Shown here one piece after another: positions 29,566 to 36,968 of a stretch of 37,342 nt of DNA. This stretch comes from an uncultured Oscillospiraceae bacterium (GTDB lineage: Bacteria; Bacillota; Clostridia; Oscillospirales; Oscillospiraceae). Location: assembly GCA_934572325.1 (NCBI GenBank), contig CAKTKT010000012.1, positions 1 through 37,342 of the forward strand, in the 5' to 3' direction. The notes under the pieces were generated by a model. That model did not search any database. It saw only the letters and a program-made list of their open reading frames with translations, and was not told where the DNA came from. The stretch's first letter is position 1. Each line of letters starts with the position of its first letter. The position numbers and the translations under genes were made by a program.

Positions 29566-29661
29566 GTGGAATACGACAGTAGCGACGATACCGACAACTG
29601 CCCTTATATGGTCTGTTCATATGCGGCATATCTACGCCCTTTGCTTTGTTTAAGGGTATAG
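29566..29661 (+). CDS. Candidate Asp-rich leader peptide upstream of the CNNM transporter (31 aa)
   Basis: A short frame starts at GTG 29566, with AAAGGAG (29547-29553) 12 bases upstream, and ends with TAG at 29659-29661. It encodes an acidic start (EYDSSDDTDN, five negative charges in nine residues), then CPYMVCSYAAYLRPLL and a short tail. Its last codons lie in the arms of a terminator-like hairpin (29628-29674). Runs of acidic residues near the N-terminus destabilise translating ribosomes at low Mg2+ in E. coli, and the MgtL leader uses this to control a Mg2+ transporter. The gene downstream here is of the CNNM/CorC class, linked to Mg2+ and Co2+. That this frame is translated is inference. 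Confidence 0.55.
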   Translation: MEYDSSDDTDNCPYMVCSYAAYLRPLLCLRV

Positions 29662-29674
29662 GTGTGTCTTTTTT
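29628..29674 (+). promoter_or_regulatory. Terminator-like attenuator hairpin overlapping the leader peptide end
   Basis: ATATCTACGCCCTT (29628-29641), 10-base loop, AAGGGTATAGGTGT (29652-29665): 14 paired positions with one mismatch and a few G-U pairs, followed by GTC and six Ts (29669-29674). The right arm contains the leader stop codon, so a ribosome reaching the stop would open the hairpin and an early-released ribosome would not. A smaller GCAA-loop hairpin (GCCGT/ACGGC) lies at 29511-29524. Confidence 0.55.
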
Positions 29675-29715
29675 CATGGAGCTTTATATGATGAATAGTA
29701 CTAAAGGAGCAGAAT

Positions 29716-30966
29716 ATGGATCACATCGGAAGCATTATTATAATGGCGGTCTGCCTTGCCATGTCCGCCTATTTCAGCGCGACGGAAACGGCGTTTTCGT
29801 CCTTGAATAAGACGCGGCTGAAGGTTCTCGCGGAAAACGGAAGCGGGCGGGCGGCGCTGGCGCTCAAGCTGGCGGGGGACTATGACAGGCTGATCTCTAC
29901 CATCCTTATAGGAAACAATATTGTTAACATCACTGTCGCGTCCGTCGGCACGCTTTTGTTTGTCGAGCTTTACGGTGACGTCGGCGCGACAATCTCCACC
30001 GTCGTTGTGACGGTCGTCGTTCTGATTTTCGGCGAGATCACCCCCAAGAGCATCGCAAAGGACACGCCGGAGCGCTTCGCGCTGTTCAGCGCCCCGTTCA
30101 TCCGGCTCTGGATATGGGCGCTCACCCCGCTGAACTACCTTTTTTCCCAGTGGAAACGGCTCGTCTCCCGCTTCATCAGGACCGACGGCGGGGCAAAAAT
30201 GTCGCATGAGGAGCTGCTGCTTTTCATGGAGGACGTCGAGCAGGACGGCGGCATTGACGAAAACGAGGGCGAGCTTCTGCGCAACGCCTTGGAGTTTCGT
30301 GACCTTACGGCGGCGGAGATACTTACGCACCGTATAGAGCTGCAAGCCGTAAGCATCGGCGAGAGCCATGGGGAGATCGCAAAAGCCTTTACCCGCTCCC
30401 GTTTTTCCCGCCTGCTTGTCTATCGGGATACGATAGATCATATCGTCGGCGTTTTGCATCAGAAGGACTTCTATATCAACGGCAAAATGACGGATCAGCC
30501 CATTGCGGAGATCATGTCAGAGCCGCTGTTCGTCTATCAGCATACGAAGATACGGGATGTTTTGAAAATGCTCCAGCATAAGAAATCCCACGTTGCCGTC
30601 GTTGTGGATGATTTTGGCGGAACGCTCGGCATCGTCACGATGGAGGATATATTGGAGGAGCTCGTCGGCGAGATCTGGGATGAACACGACGAGGTCGAAG
30701 AGGCTTTTGAAAAGCTGGGCGAAAACGTCTACCGCGTCGATTGCTCCGTCAGTCTGGAGGATTTCATGGAGTTTTTTGACGTAAAGCTCGCGTCTGACTG
30801 CGTTTTAGTGGGCGGCTGGATCATGGAGCGCCTGAACAGGGTTCCGGTAAAGGGCGACGCCTTTACCGACGGGGATCTGGAGATCACGGTTTCCGAATTA
30901 AATGCGCACAGGGCGTCCCGCATCACCGTCAGGCAGCGCGGCGCTGTTCCGGAATGTGCCCGATAG
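29716..30966 (+). CDS. CNNM/CorC (HlyC-type) family transporter
   Basis: The protein has 416 residues. Residues 1-~140 form the CNNM (DUF21) membrane domain with about three to four helices, typical AYFSATETAFSSLNKTRLK at the start and VVLIFGEITPKSIA after it. Two CBS domains follow (~200-320: RFSRLLVYRDTIDHIVGV and HVAVVVDDFGGTLGIVTMEDIL), which bind adenine nucleotides, and the C-terminal CorC/HlyC domain ends the protein (YRVDCSVSLEDFMEFF). Family members move or regulate Mg2+, Co2+ or Na+; older names call them hemolysins. A second gene (AI-2E permease) starts 16 bases later. AAAGGAG precedes the ATG. A long structured leader suggests post-transcriptional control. Confidence 0.93.
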   Translation: MDHIGSIIIMAVCLAMSAYFSATETAFSSLNKTRLKVLAENGSGRAALALKLAGDYDRLISTILIGNNIVNITVASVGTLLFVELYGDVGATISTVVVTVVVLIFGEITPKSIAKDTPERFALFSAPFIRLWIWALTPLNYLFSQWKRLVSRFIRTDGGAKMSHEELLLFMEDVEQDGGIDENEGELLRNALEFRDLTAAEILTHRIELQAVSIGESHGEIAKAFTRSRFSRLLVYRDTIDHIVGVLHQKDFYINGKMTDQPIAEIMSEPLFVYQHTKIRDVLKMLQHKKSHVAVVVDDFGGTLGIVTMEDILEELVGEIWDEHDEVEEAFEKLGENVYRVDCSVSLEDFMEFFDVKLASDCVLVGGWIMERLNRVPVKGDAFTDGDLEITVSELNAHRASRITVRQRGAVPECAR

Positions 30967-30982
30967 GCGGCATGGAGGTAAT

Positions 30983-32167
30983 ATGGCAAAAAGAACACAG
31001 GGCGCGGACGATAAAAAAGGCAATATCTCCGCGGAGCGGGAGGTCTTTACGCTCGACAAGAGCAGCGTCGCTTACATATTCCGCGCGCTGACGCTGCTTG
31101 TGCTGTTCACGTGGGCGCTGATGAATCTTGACGCGGTTCTCGGCGTTCTGCGCAGGGTGCTTGCGCTGCTCTCGCCGTTTCTGTTCGGCGGCGGCGTCGC
31201 GTTTTTGATAAATGTCGTTCTCCGTCCGGTAGAGCGCTGCTGGCGGCGGCTGTGCCGCAAAGCGCCCGCGCGGCTGGCAAGACCCGTATGCCTCGCCTTG
31301 AGCGCCGTTTTTGTGCTCGGCTTTTTGTTTGCCGTGGTGTTCATGATGCTCCCCAGCCTGCGGGAGTCCGGCGATGAGTTTATACGCAATATACCGGCAT
31401 ATGTCGATGAGATCGGGCGCTGGTGGGCTGATACCGCCCGCGCCGCCGCGAGGTACAACATCGTCCTGCCGGATTATGCGGTAAACGCCGATCTGCTGGT
31501 CGAGAAGATCACCGCCTTTATCAACGACGAGGGGAGCGGGCTGATCACCGTGACATGGGGCGCGGCGACGTCCATCCTTTCGGGCTTGGTCGATGCGCTT
31601 CTGGCGTTCGTTTTTGCGCTGTATCTGCTGGCGAGAAAGGAAGTGGTCGCGGCGCATCTGAAGAAGCTGACCGTGACGGTGCTCCCGCGAAAGAGGGCGC
31701 AGCGCCTTTTGAGCATTGCCACCCTGACAAACCAGACCTTCACGAACTTTATCAGCGGTCAGTTGACCGAGGCGGTCATCATCGGCGTCCTCTGCTTTGT
31801 CGGGATGCTTATCTTGAAGATACCCTATGCCGGCGCTGTCTCCGCCTTCGTCGCCGTCACCGCGCTCGTGCCCATTTTCGGCGCGTGGCTCGGCGGCGGG
31901 CTGGGCGCGTTCCTCATCGTGCTGGCAGAACCGATCAAGGCGGTGTGGTTCGTTGTTTTCCTGCTCATATTGCAGCAGGTGGAGGGCAATCTCATCTATC
32001 CCAAGGTCGTGGGAAAGTCCGTCGGGCTTCCGGGGCTTCTCGTGCTGATGGCTGTCACGGTCGGCGGCGGCGCGTTCGGCGTTTTGGGAATGTTGCTGAG
32101 CGTTCCCGTCTGCGCGGTGCTGTACAGCCTCTATCTGGAATTTATGGACAAAGCCGCCGCAAAGTGA
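30983..32167 (+). CDS. AI-2E family (PerM/TqsA-like) membrane transporter
   Basis: The protein has ~394 residues and about eight hydrophobic segments in the layout of the AI-2E/PerM family. The central loop region has the IPAYVDEIGRWWADT type sequence and the later helices contain the conserved runs FTNFISGQLTEAVIIG, ALVPIFGAWLGG and VEGNLIYPKVVGKSVGLP. Members export autoinducer-2 or act as Na+/H+ antiporters, and the substrate cannot be told here. GGAGG lies 4 bases before ATG 30983; an in-frame ATG at 30902 lies within the preceding gene. It is most likely co-transcribed with the CNNM gene. Confidence 0.92.
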   Translation: MAKRTQGADDKKGNISAEREVFTLDKSSVAYIFRALTLLVLFTWALMNLDAVLGVLRRVLALLSPFLFGGGVAFLINVVLRPVERCWRRLCRKAPARLARPVCLALSAVFVLGFLFAVVFMMLPSLRESGDEFIRNIPAYVDEIGRWWADTARAAARYNIVLPDYAVNADLLVEKITAFINDEGSGLITVTWGAATSILSGLVDALLAFVFALYLLARKEVVAAHLKKLTVTVLPRKRAQRLLSIATLTNQTFTNFISGQLTEAVIIGVLCFVGMLILKIPYAGAVSAFVAVTALVPIFGAWLGGGLGAFLIVLAEPIKAVWFVVFLLILQQVEGNLIYPKVVGKSVGLPGLLVLMAVTVGGGAFGVLGMLLSVPVCAVLYSLYLEFMDKAAAK

Positions 32168-32178
32168 ATACAAATACT

Positions 32179-32202
32179 CGCCGCAGGCAAATGCCTGCGG
32201 CG
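32179..32202. terminator. Hairpin between convergent AI-2E permease and csaA genes
   Basis: CGCCGCAGGC (32179-32188), 4-base loop AAAT, GCCTGCGGCG (32193-32202). There is no U-run on the plus strand; on the minus strand it is followed by AGTATTTG. It probably separates the two converging transcripts. Confidence 0.6.
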
Positions 32203-32211
32203 ATGCTGCGA

Positions 32212-32541
32212 TCAGCCCAGCTTGTCTCCGTTTTTGACCGGCTTGTCCGGTGTTATCAGCACAACGCCGCCCTCGCTGTATGTGCCCAGCACGAGCACCT
32301 CCGACATGAAATCGGCGATCTGCCGCGGCGGGAAGTTGACCACGCCGAGCACCTGCTTGCCGACAAGCTCCTCCGGCTTATAGCGCTCCGTTATCTGCGC
32401 CGACGAGCGCTTTACGCCGATCTCCCCGCCGAAATCAACGCTGAGCTGATACGCGGGCTTTCTCGCCCTTGCAAAGACCTCTGCCTCCGTGACAGTGCCG
32501 ACACGGATGTCCAGCTTCATGAAATCATCAAAAACAGCCAT
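32212..32541 (-). CDS. csaA: CsaA-type tRNA-binding domain protein
   Basis: This 109-residue protein is a stand-alone tRNA-binding OB-fold domain. It has the family core FMKLDIRVGTVTEAEVF, then YQLSVDFGGEIGVKRSSAQI, LVGKQVLGVVNFPPRQIADFMSE (two parts) and the C-terminal VVLITPDKPVKNGDKLG. B. subtilis CsaA is a dimeric chaperone-like protein linked to SecA-dependent export and binds tRNA. It follows the EamA transporter gene by 39 bases on the same strand, with AAAGGA before the ATG, so it is probably in the same transcript. Confidence 0.95.
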   Translation of the reverse strand: MAVFDDFMKLDIRVGTVTEAEVFARARKPAYQLSVDFGGEIGVKRSSAQITERYKPEELVGKQVLGVVNFPPRQIADFMSEVLVLGTYSEGGVVLITPDKPVKNGDKLG

Positions 32542-32580
32542 TTTCCGTTATCCTTTCCTGTAGTATGTTATTTTCGGGTT

Positions 32581-33465
32581 TTATACTCCGTTTTTTGCGC
32601 GAGCCGACCTCGTGGGCAGCTCCGCGATGACAATCGCCGCTATCATCAGCGCACAGCCGACAAGCTCATGCGCACTCATGCGCTCGCCGAGCAGCACCGC
32701 GCCGAACACTGCGGCAAAGAGGGATTCAAGGCTCAGCAGCAGCGAGACGAGCGCCGGATCTCCGCCTCTCTGGGCAAGTATCTGGAAGGTGTAGCCAAGA
32801 CAGCTTGAGAACACCGCGATATAGAGCAGCGGCCATATGCACGCGGCTATCCCGCCGAGCGTTATCGTCTCCAGCGGCAGCGCGACGAGCGACGACAGCA
32901 CGGCGACAACAAGGAACATTCCGCAGCTCAGCACGAGCCCGTCCACGCGCGCGCCGAATCTGTCCACGCACAGGATCTGCACGGCGAACAAAAGCGCGCA
33001 CAGCAGCAGATACAGGTCGCTGGGGGAGACGGAGAAGCCGCCTGTAATGCACAGAAAGTACATACCCGCGACGGCGGCGGCAACGGCGAGCCAGTGGCGG
33101 GAGGGAATCTTCTGCCTGAAAAATATCTGCCCGATGGGCACGAGCACGATGTACAGCGCTGTGATGAAGCCCGCCTTTCCGGCGGATGCGCCGGTGTTGA
33201 GCGCGAGCTGCTGCATATTCGACGCGGCAAACAGCGCCGCGCCGCACACGAGACTGCCGATGCTCATATCGCGCCGTGTGCCGCGCCCGGCTTTTTTGCG
33301 CAGCAGGCATACGGCGAGCAGCACCGCAAAGGCGATGAGCGAGCGGAGCGCCGTTATCGTGAACGGTCCGAGGTATTGCGCGCAGATGCTCTGAGCGGAG
33401 AAGGCAGCGCCCCAGATGATAGCGGCGAGCAGGGCGAAAATTGACTGATGACGGTTGTTTTTCAT
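32581..33465 (-). CDS. EamA/DMT family membrane transporter
   Basis: This 294-residue protein has about ten membrane helices in two halves, each an EamA repeat: the first begins FALLAAIIWGAAFSAQS and ends near LYIVLVPIGQIFFRQK, the second includes AVFSSCLGYTFQILAQRGGD and SLESLFAAVFGAVLLGE. Drug/metabolite transporters of this class export amino acids, metabolites or drugs; the substrate is unknown. The start is ATG 33465 with AAGGAG 7 bases upstream; an in-frame upstream ATG (33546) lacks a ribosome site and overlaps the promoter. It is the first gene of an operon with csaA. Confidence 0.92.
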   Translation of the reverse strand: MKNNRHQSIFALLAAIIWGAAFSAQSICAQYLGPFTITALRSLIAFAVLLAVCLLRKKAGRGTRRDMSIGSLVCGAALFAASNMQQLALNTGASAGKAGFITALYIVLVPIGQIFFRQKIPSRHWLAVAAAVAGMYFLCITGGFSVSPSDLYLLLCALLFAVQILCVDRFGARVDGLVLSCGMFLVVAVLSSLVALPLETITLGGIAACIWPLLYIAVFSSCLGYTFQILAQRGGDPALVSLLLSLESLFAAVFGAVLLGERMSAHELVGCALMIAAIVIAELPTRSARAKNGV

Positions 33466-33524
33466 GTGCGGCTCCTTGCGTGACCGGCGCTTCATCTCGT
33501 GTCGGCGTAAAAAAGAGATAAGCA

Positions 33525-33553
33525 AGTATATATCCTGCGCGCGCACAAGTCAA
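33525..33553 (-). promoter_or_regulatory. Near-consensus promoter for the EamA-csaA operon
   Basis: On the minus strand TTGACT (33548-33553), 17 bases, TATACT (33525-33530). Confidence 0.8.
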
Positions 33554-33608
33554 TAGCCGTGTTCGTCCGCCCACGGCGACAGCGGATGAAATGCGTGAGA
33601 AATCTTCC

Positions 33609-33638
33609 TTGGCAAAAACGCGCGCGGCGTGGTATAAT
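33609..33638 (+). promoter_or_regulatory. Sigma-A type promoter for rimM-trmD
   Basis: TTGGCA (33609-33614), 18 bases, TATAAT (33633-33638), about 50 bases before rimM. Confidence 0.75.
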
Positions 33639-33692
33639 AAATCATCACAGCGATAACCACGGACGGAGGTGCGGCGGAGACCGCGTTTGCCT

Positions 33693-34181
33693 ATGGAAAA
33701 GCAGCAGTATATAGAGGCGGGGCGCATCGTCAACACGCACGGCGTCGCGGGCGAGGTCAAGATAGAGGTCTGGCTCGACTCGCCGCAGTTCATGAAAAAA
33801 TGCGCCCGCCTGTTCGTTGACGGCGCTCCGATGAAAATATGCTCCGCGCGGGAGCATAAGGGCTTCCTGCTCGCGCGCCTTGAGGGCGCGGACGACGTCA
33901 ACGCCGCGATGCGCCTCAAGGGAAAAACCGTGTACATCGACCGCGGCGACGCGAAGCTGCCGCGCGGCGCGTACTTCCTGCAGGACATTATCGGCGCGTC
34001 CGTCGTTGACGAGGCGGGGAACGCGGTGGGCACGCTCACGGAGATAATGGAGACCCCCGCCTCGCGCGTCTATATCGTGCGCGGCGAGCGGGAGCATATG
34101 ATCCCCGCCGTGCCGGAGTTCGTCCTCGCCGCCGACGCCGAGCGCGGCGTTATCACCGTGCGCCTTATAGAGGGAATGTGA
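33693..34181 (+). CDS. rimM: 16S rRNA processing protein RimM
   Basis: This 162-residue protein has the two RimM domains: an N-terminal OB-like barrel with EAGRIVNTHGVAGEVKIEVW, and a C-terminal PRC barrel with PRGAYFLQDIIGASVVDEAG and HMIPAVPEFV. RimM binds ribosomal protein S19 and helps 30S maturation, and is usually encoded next to trmD as here. The start is taken as ATG 33693, close to the conserved GRIVNTHG. TTG 33687 is a real alternative, because GGAG (33676-33679) is spaced 7 bases from it but 13 from the ATG. One base separates its stop from trmD. Confidence 0.94.
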   Translation: MEKQQYIEAGRIVNTHGVAGEVKIEVWLDSPQFMKKCARLFVDGAPMKICSAREHKGFLLARLEGADDVNAAMRLKGKTVYIDRGDAKLPRGAYFLQDIIGASVVDEAGNAVGTLTEIMETPASRVYIVRGEREHMIPAVPEFVLAADAERGVITVRLIEGM

Positions 34182-34182
34182 C

Positions 34183-35550
34183 ATGGCGGACGGAATGCGC
34201 ATAGATATAATGACCCTCTTCCCTGCAACGGTCGATGCCGTGCTGCACGAGAGCATCATCGGGCGCGCGGCGAGGAAGGGGATAGTGGAGATAAACTGCG
34301 TCCAGATACGCGACTTCACCGAGAACCGCCAGTGTCAGGTGGACGACTACCCCTACGGCGGCGGCTTCGGCTGCGTCATGATGGCGCAGCCGCTCAAGTC
34401 CTGCCTTGACCACGTGATGAGCACGGCGCAGGGTCGCCGCTCGCGCGTCATATATATGTCGCCGCAGGGGCAGCCCTACACGCAGGAGACCGCAAAGCGC
34501 CTCCGGCGCGACTATGACCATCTCGTGCTCGTGTGCGGGCACTATGAGGGCGTGGACGAGCGCTTTATAGAGCAGTGCGTGGACGAGGAGCTGTCGCTGG
34601 GCGACTTTGTGCTCACCGGCGGGGAGATCGCGGCAATGGCAGTGGCGGACTCGGTGTGCCGTCTCGTCCCCGGCGTGCTGGCGGACGAGCAGTGCTACAC
34701 CGGAGAGAGCCATTGGGACGGACTGCTGGAATACCCGCAGTATACCCGCCCGGAGGTCTGGGAGGGGCGGCGCGTGCCGGAGGTGCTCATCAACGGCGAC
34801 CACAGCAAGGTGGAGCGCTGGCGGCGCAAAAAACAGCTCGAACGCACGATGGCAAAGCGTCCGGATATGTTTGAAAAGCTGACGCTGACGGACAAGCCCG
34901 ACCTTGAGCTGCTCGCCGAGATAAAAAAGGACGCGCAGAGAAAGAAGCTGACAGAGCCGCTGACCTGCCGCGCGGCGACTGCGGCGGACGAGACTGACAT
35001 AATGCGCATCGTCGCCGACGCGCGGCGCAGTCTCAAGGAGCGCTGCGTTGACCAGTGGCAGGGCGCATACCCCGCGTGGGCGGACTTTGCGCCCGACCTC
35101 GCGCGCGGGGAGTGCTTTGTGCTGCTCCACGGCGATGAGATCGCCGGAGTGTTCACGCTCACGGCGCTGCCCGAGCCGTGCTATGACGATATAACCGACG
35201 GCAAGTGGACGGCGGATGCGCCCTACTGCGTGCTGCACCGCTGCGCCGTCGCGGCGGAGTACCGCGGCAGCGGCATGGCGGAGTACATGATGCGCTGCGC
35301 CGAGCAGCGCGCGCGGGAGTGCGGCGCGCGCTGCATCCGCACGGACACGCACAGAAAAAACAAAGCCATGCTCCGTCTCCTGCGCGAGTGCGGCTACCGC
35401 TACCGCGGCAACCTGCGCTACACGGGAGAGCTGTCCGACCCCATGCGTCAGGCGTTTGAAAAGCTGCTGAAAAATAAATACCCTCGGTTGACAAGAGCAC
35501 ACACGCCTGACAGCGAGTCTTTCCGGCGCTTTTTGCCCTTTTCGCCTTGA
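34183..35550 (+). CDS. trmD: tRNA (guanine-37-N1)-methyltransferase TrmD fused to a GNAT acetyltransferase, C-terminus extended by element insertion
   Basis: TrmD (residues 1-~245) makes m1G37 in tRNA, which prevents frameshifting; its trefoil-knot SAM site shows DYPYGGGFGCVM, YMSPQGQPYTQE, LVCGHYEGVDERF and GDFVLTGGE. Residues ~258-430 are a GNAT domain (TCRAATAADETDIMRI at its start, VAAEYRGSGMAEYMMR for acetyl-CoA binding, NKAMLRLLRECGYRYRGNLR); its substrate is unknown. The frame shown ends at TGA 35548-35550, but residues after K432 come from a MITE-like element (35481-35754). Without it the sequence reads AAA AAT AAA TAA, so the native protein was 432 residues and now carries 23 foreign ones. 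GAGGGA supports ATG 34183. Confidence 0.93.
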   Translation: MADGMRIDIMTLFPATVDAVLHESIIGRAARKGIVEINCVQIRDFTENRQCQVDDYPYGGGFGCVMMAQPLKSCLDHVMSTAQGRRSRVIYMSPQGQPYTQETAKRLRRDYDHLVLVCGHYEGVDERFIEQCVDEELSLGDFVLTGGEIAAMAVADSVCRLVPGVLADEQCYTGESHWDGLLEYPQYTRPEVWEGRRVPEVLINGDHSKVERWRRKKQLERTMAKRPDMFEKLTLTDKPDLELLAEIKKDAQRKKLTEPLTCRAATAADETDIMRIVADARRSLKERCVDQWQGAYPAWADFAPDLARGECFVLLHGDEIAGVFTLTALPEPCYDDITDGKWTADAPYCVLHRCAVAAEYRGSGMAEYMMRCAEQRARECGARCIRTDTHRKNKAMLRLLRECGYRYRGNLRYTGELSDPMRQAFEKLLKNKYPRLTRAHTPDSESFRRFLPFSP

Positions 35551-35754
35551 TGGGTTACGACACATCTGCGTCTCAAAAACCAAAAATCGCTCGAAAATCC
35601 TTCGCTGTCAGGTGCGAAGCAGTTTTGTCGGAGCGGAAATGCGATCAGGCAATGAAAAGCCCGCAGGCAATACTTTGTGTATTGGCAAGGGCTTTGAAGC
35701 GGCATGGGCGTATTTCCGCCCGTCAAAACCGTGTGTGTCCTTGTCAACCGAGGG
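35481..35754. mobile_element. MITE-like element (274 bp) inserted at TA in the trmD stop codon
   Basis: The terminal inverted repeats match over 25 bases with two differences: CCCTCGGTTGACAAG is identical at both ends and CACACACG continues. TA flanks both ends (35479-35480 and 35755-35756), as expected for a TA target duplication of Tc1/mariner or IS630-type elements. An inner inverted pair (CCTGACAGCGA / TCGCTGTCAGG) is also present. It has no reading frame able to encode a transposase, so it must have been moved in trans. No second copy is in the window. Confidence 0.87.
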
Positions 35755-35787
35755 TAACATATAATAATATAGAATGTGGAGGCTCAA

Positions 35788-35973
35788 ATGAACAACTCAA
35801 GAAGCCCGATGTATTACCTTGTCGCGGCGATCGTCTGGACGGTTATCGCCGTGGCGGCGCTCATCGTGATGCTTTTCTATACCAACGCCGGAACCTTCGC
35901 CAAGCTCTGCGGCGTTGTGCTCATCACCATGTGCATCGCCGCCCAGTGGCTGCGCTACAGCCGCATGAGATGA
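35788..35973 (+). CDS. Small two-helix membrane protein (61 aa)
   Basis: ATG 35788 with TGGAGG 5 bases upstream starts a 61-residue product with two hydrophobic segments (YYLVAAIVWTVIAVAALIV and LCGVVLITMCIAAQW) and a short basic end. I do not recognise a family. The stop codon overlaps an ATG of rsmA (ATGA at 35970), so it is translated with rsmA. The MITE-like element now separates it from trmD; without the element the gap would be only about 30 bases, so it was probably part of the rimM-trmD operon. Confidence 0.75.
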   Translation: MNNSRSPMYYLVAAIVWTVIAVAALIVMLFYTNAGTFAKLCGVVLITMCIAAQWLRYSRMR

Positions 35974-35975
35974 CC

Positions 35976-36845
35976 ATGGAGCTGACGGACGTAAACGAAA
36001 TAAGGGCGCTTCTCGCCCGCCACGGCTTTCGCTTTTCAAAGTCGCTGGGGCAGAATTTCCTTGTGGCGGACTGGGTGCCGCGCGATATTGCCGCCGCCGC
36101 CGGACTGGACGAGAACGTCGGCGTTCTGGAGATAGGTCCGGGCGTCGGCTGCCTGACGCGGGAGCTGAGCGAGCGGGCGGGAAAGGTCGTCGCGGTGGAG
36201 CTGGACGGCGCACTGCGCCCAGTGCTGGCGGAGACGCTGGCAGGGCTTGCAAACGTCGAGCTCGTGTACGGCGACGTCCTCCGACAGGATCTCGCCGCGC
36301 TGACGGCGGAGCATATCTCGCCCCTGCGCCCCGCCGTGTGCGCGAATCTCCCCTATAACGTCACCACCCCCGTGCTCACGAAGCTCATAGAGAGCGGGCT
36401 TTTCGGCACGATCACCGTCATGCTCCAGCGCGAGGTCGCCCGCCGCATCTGCGCCGCGCCCGACACGCCCGACTATGGCGCGTTCAGCGTCTTTGTGCAG
36501 TGGCACATGACGGCGGAGCTTCTGTTCGACGTGCCTCCCGCCTGCTTCATCCCGCAGCCGAAGGTCACCTCGAGCGTTATACGCCTCACGCGCCGCGCCG
36601 CGCCGCCTTATGCCGTGCGCGACGAAAAGCTTTTCATGCGCATCGTGCGCGCGGCGTTCAGCCAGCGCAGAAAGACGCTCGTCAACGCGCTCGGCGCGGG
36701 TCTGGGGCTGGACAAGGGGCTTGCCGCCTCGGCGCTGACGGAGTGCGGGCTTGACGTGCGCGTGCGCGGAGAGGCGCTGAGCATCGCCGAATTTGCATCA
36801 TTATGTGAAAAAATTGGCGATTTGTGCGATGTACCGTCACAATGA
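35976..36845 (+). CDS. rsmA: 16S rRNA adenine dimethyltransferase KsgA/RsmA
   Basis: This 289-residue protein dimethylates A1518 and A1519 near the 3' end of 16S rRNA, a late 30S maturation check; its loss gives kasugamycin resistance. Family features in order: HGFRFSKSLGQNFLVAD at the N-terminus, SAM motif LEIGPGVGCLTREL, VVAVELDG, the catalytic ANLPYNVTTPV (NLPY) and PQPKVTSSVIRL with FSQRRKTLVNAL near the end. The start is ATG 35976; ATG 35970 in the same frame overlaps the stop of the preceding small gene and is also plausible. It ends 123 bases before ppdK. Confidence 0.96.
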   Translation: MELTDVNEIRALLARHGFRFSKSLGQNFLVADWVPRDIAAAAGLDENVGVLEIGPGVGCLTRELSERAGKVVAVELDGALRPVLAETLAGLANVELVYGDVLRQDLAALTAEHISPLRPAVCANLPYNVTTPVLTKLIESGLFGTITVMLQREVARRICAAPDTPDYGAFSVFVQWHMTAELLFDVPPACFIPQPKVTSSVIRLTRRAAPPYAVRDEKLFMRIVRAAFSQRRKTLVNALGAGLGLDKGLAASALTECGLDVRVRGEALSIAEFASLCEKIGDLCDVPSQ

Positions 36846-36889
36846 CCTTAAATGCGATAAAAAAAATATATATTTGTGCACAAAATCTA

Positions 36890-36919
36890 TTGATTATTCG
36901 CGATAGTTTGTGTTATTCT
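36890..36919 (+). promoter_or_regulatory. Possible promoter for ppdK
   Basis: TTGATT (36890-36895), 18 bases, TATTCT (36914-36919), in an AT-rich gap. AAAGGA lies before the ppdK start. Confidence 0.55.
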
Positions 36920-36968
36920 AACCAGTGGCTGATTAGTTAATACGACAGAAGAAAGGATCGAAAAAAGA

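Noticed and set aside
29495..29715. yybP-ykoY (Mn2+) riboswitch before the CNNM gene
   Set aside because: AAAGGAGTA and CCTTTGC resemble the two ends of that motif, but the conserved internal loops and the middle helix could not be matched by eye. An Infernal search would decide; until then the leader-peptide reading explains more of the sequence.
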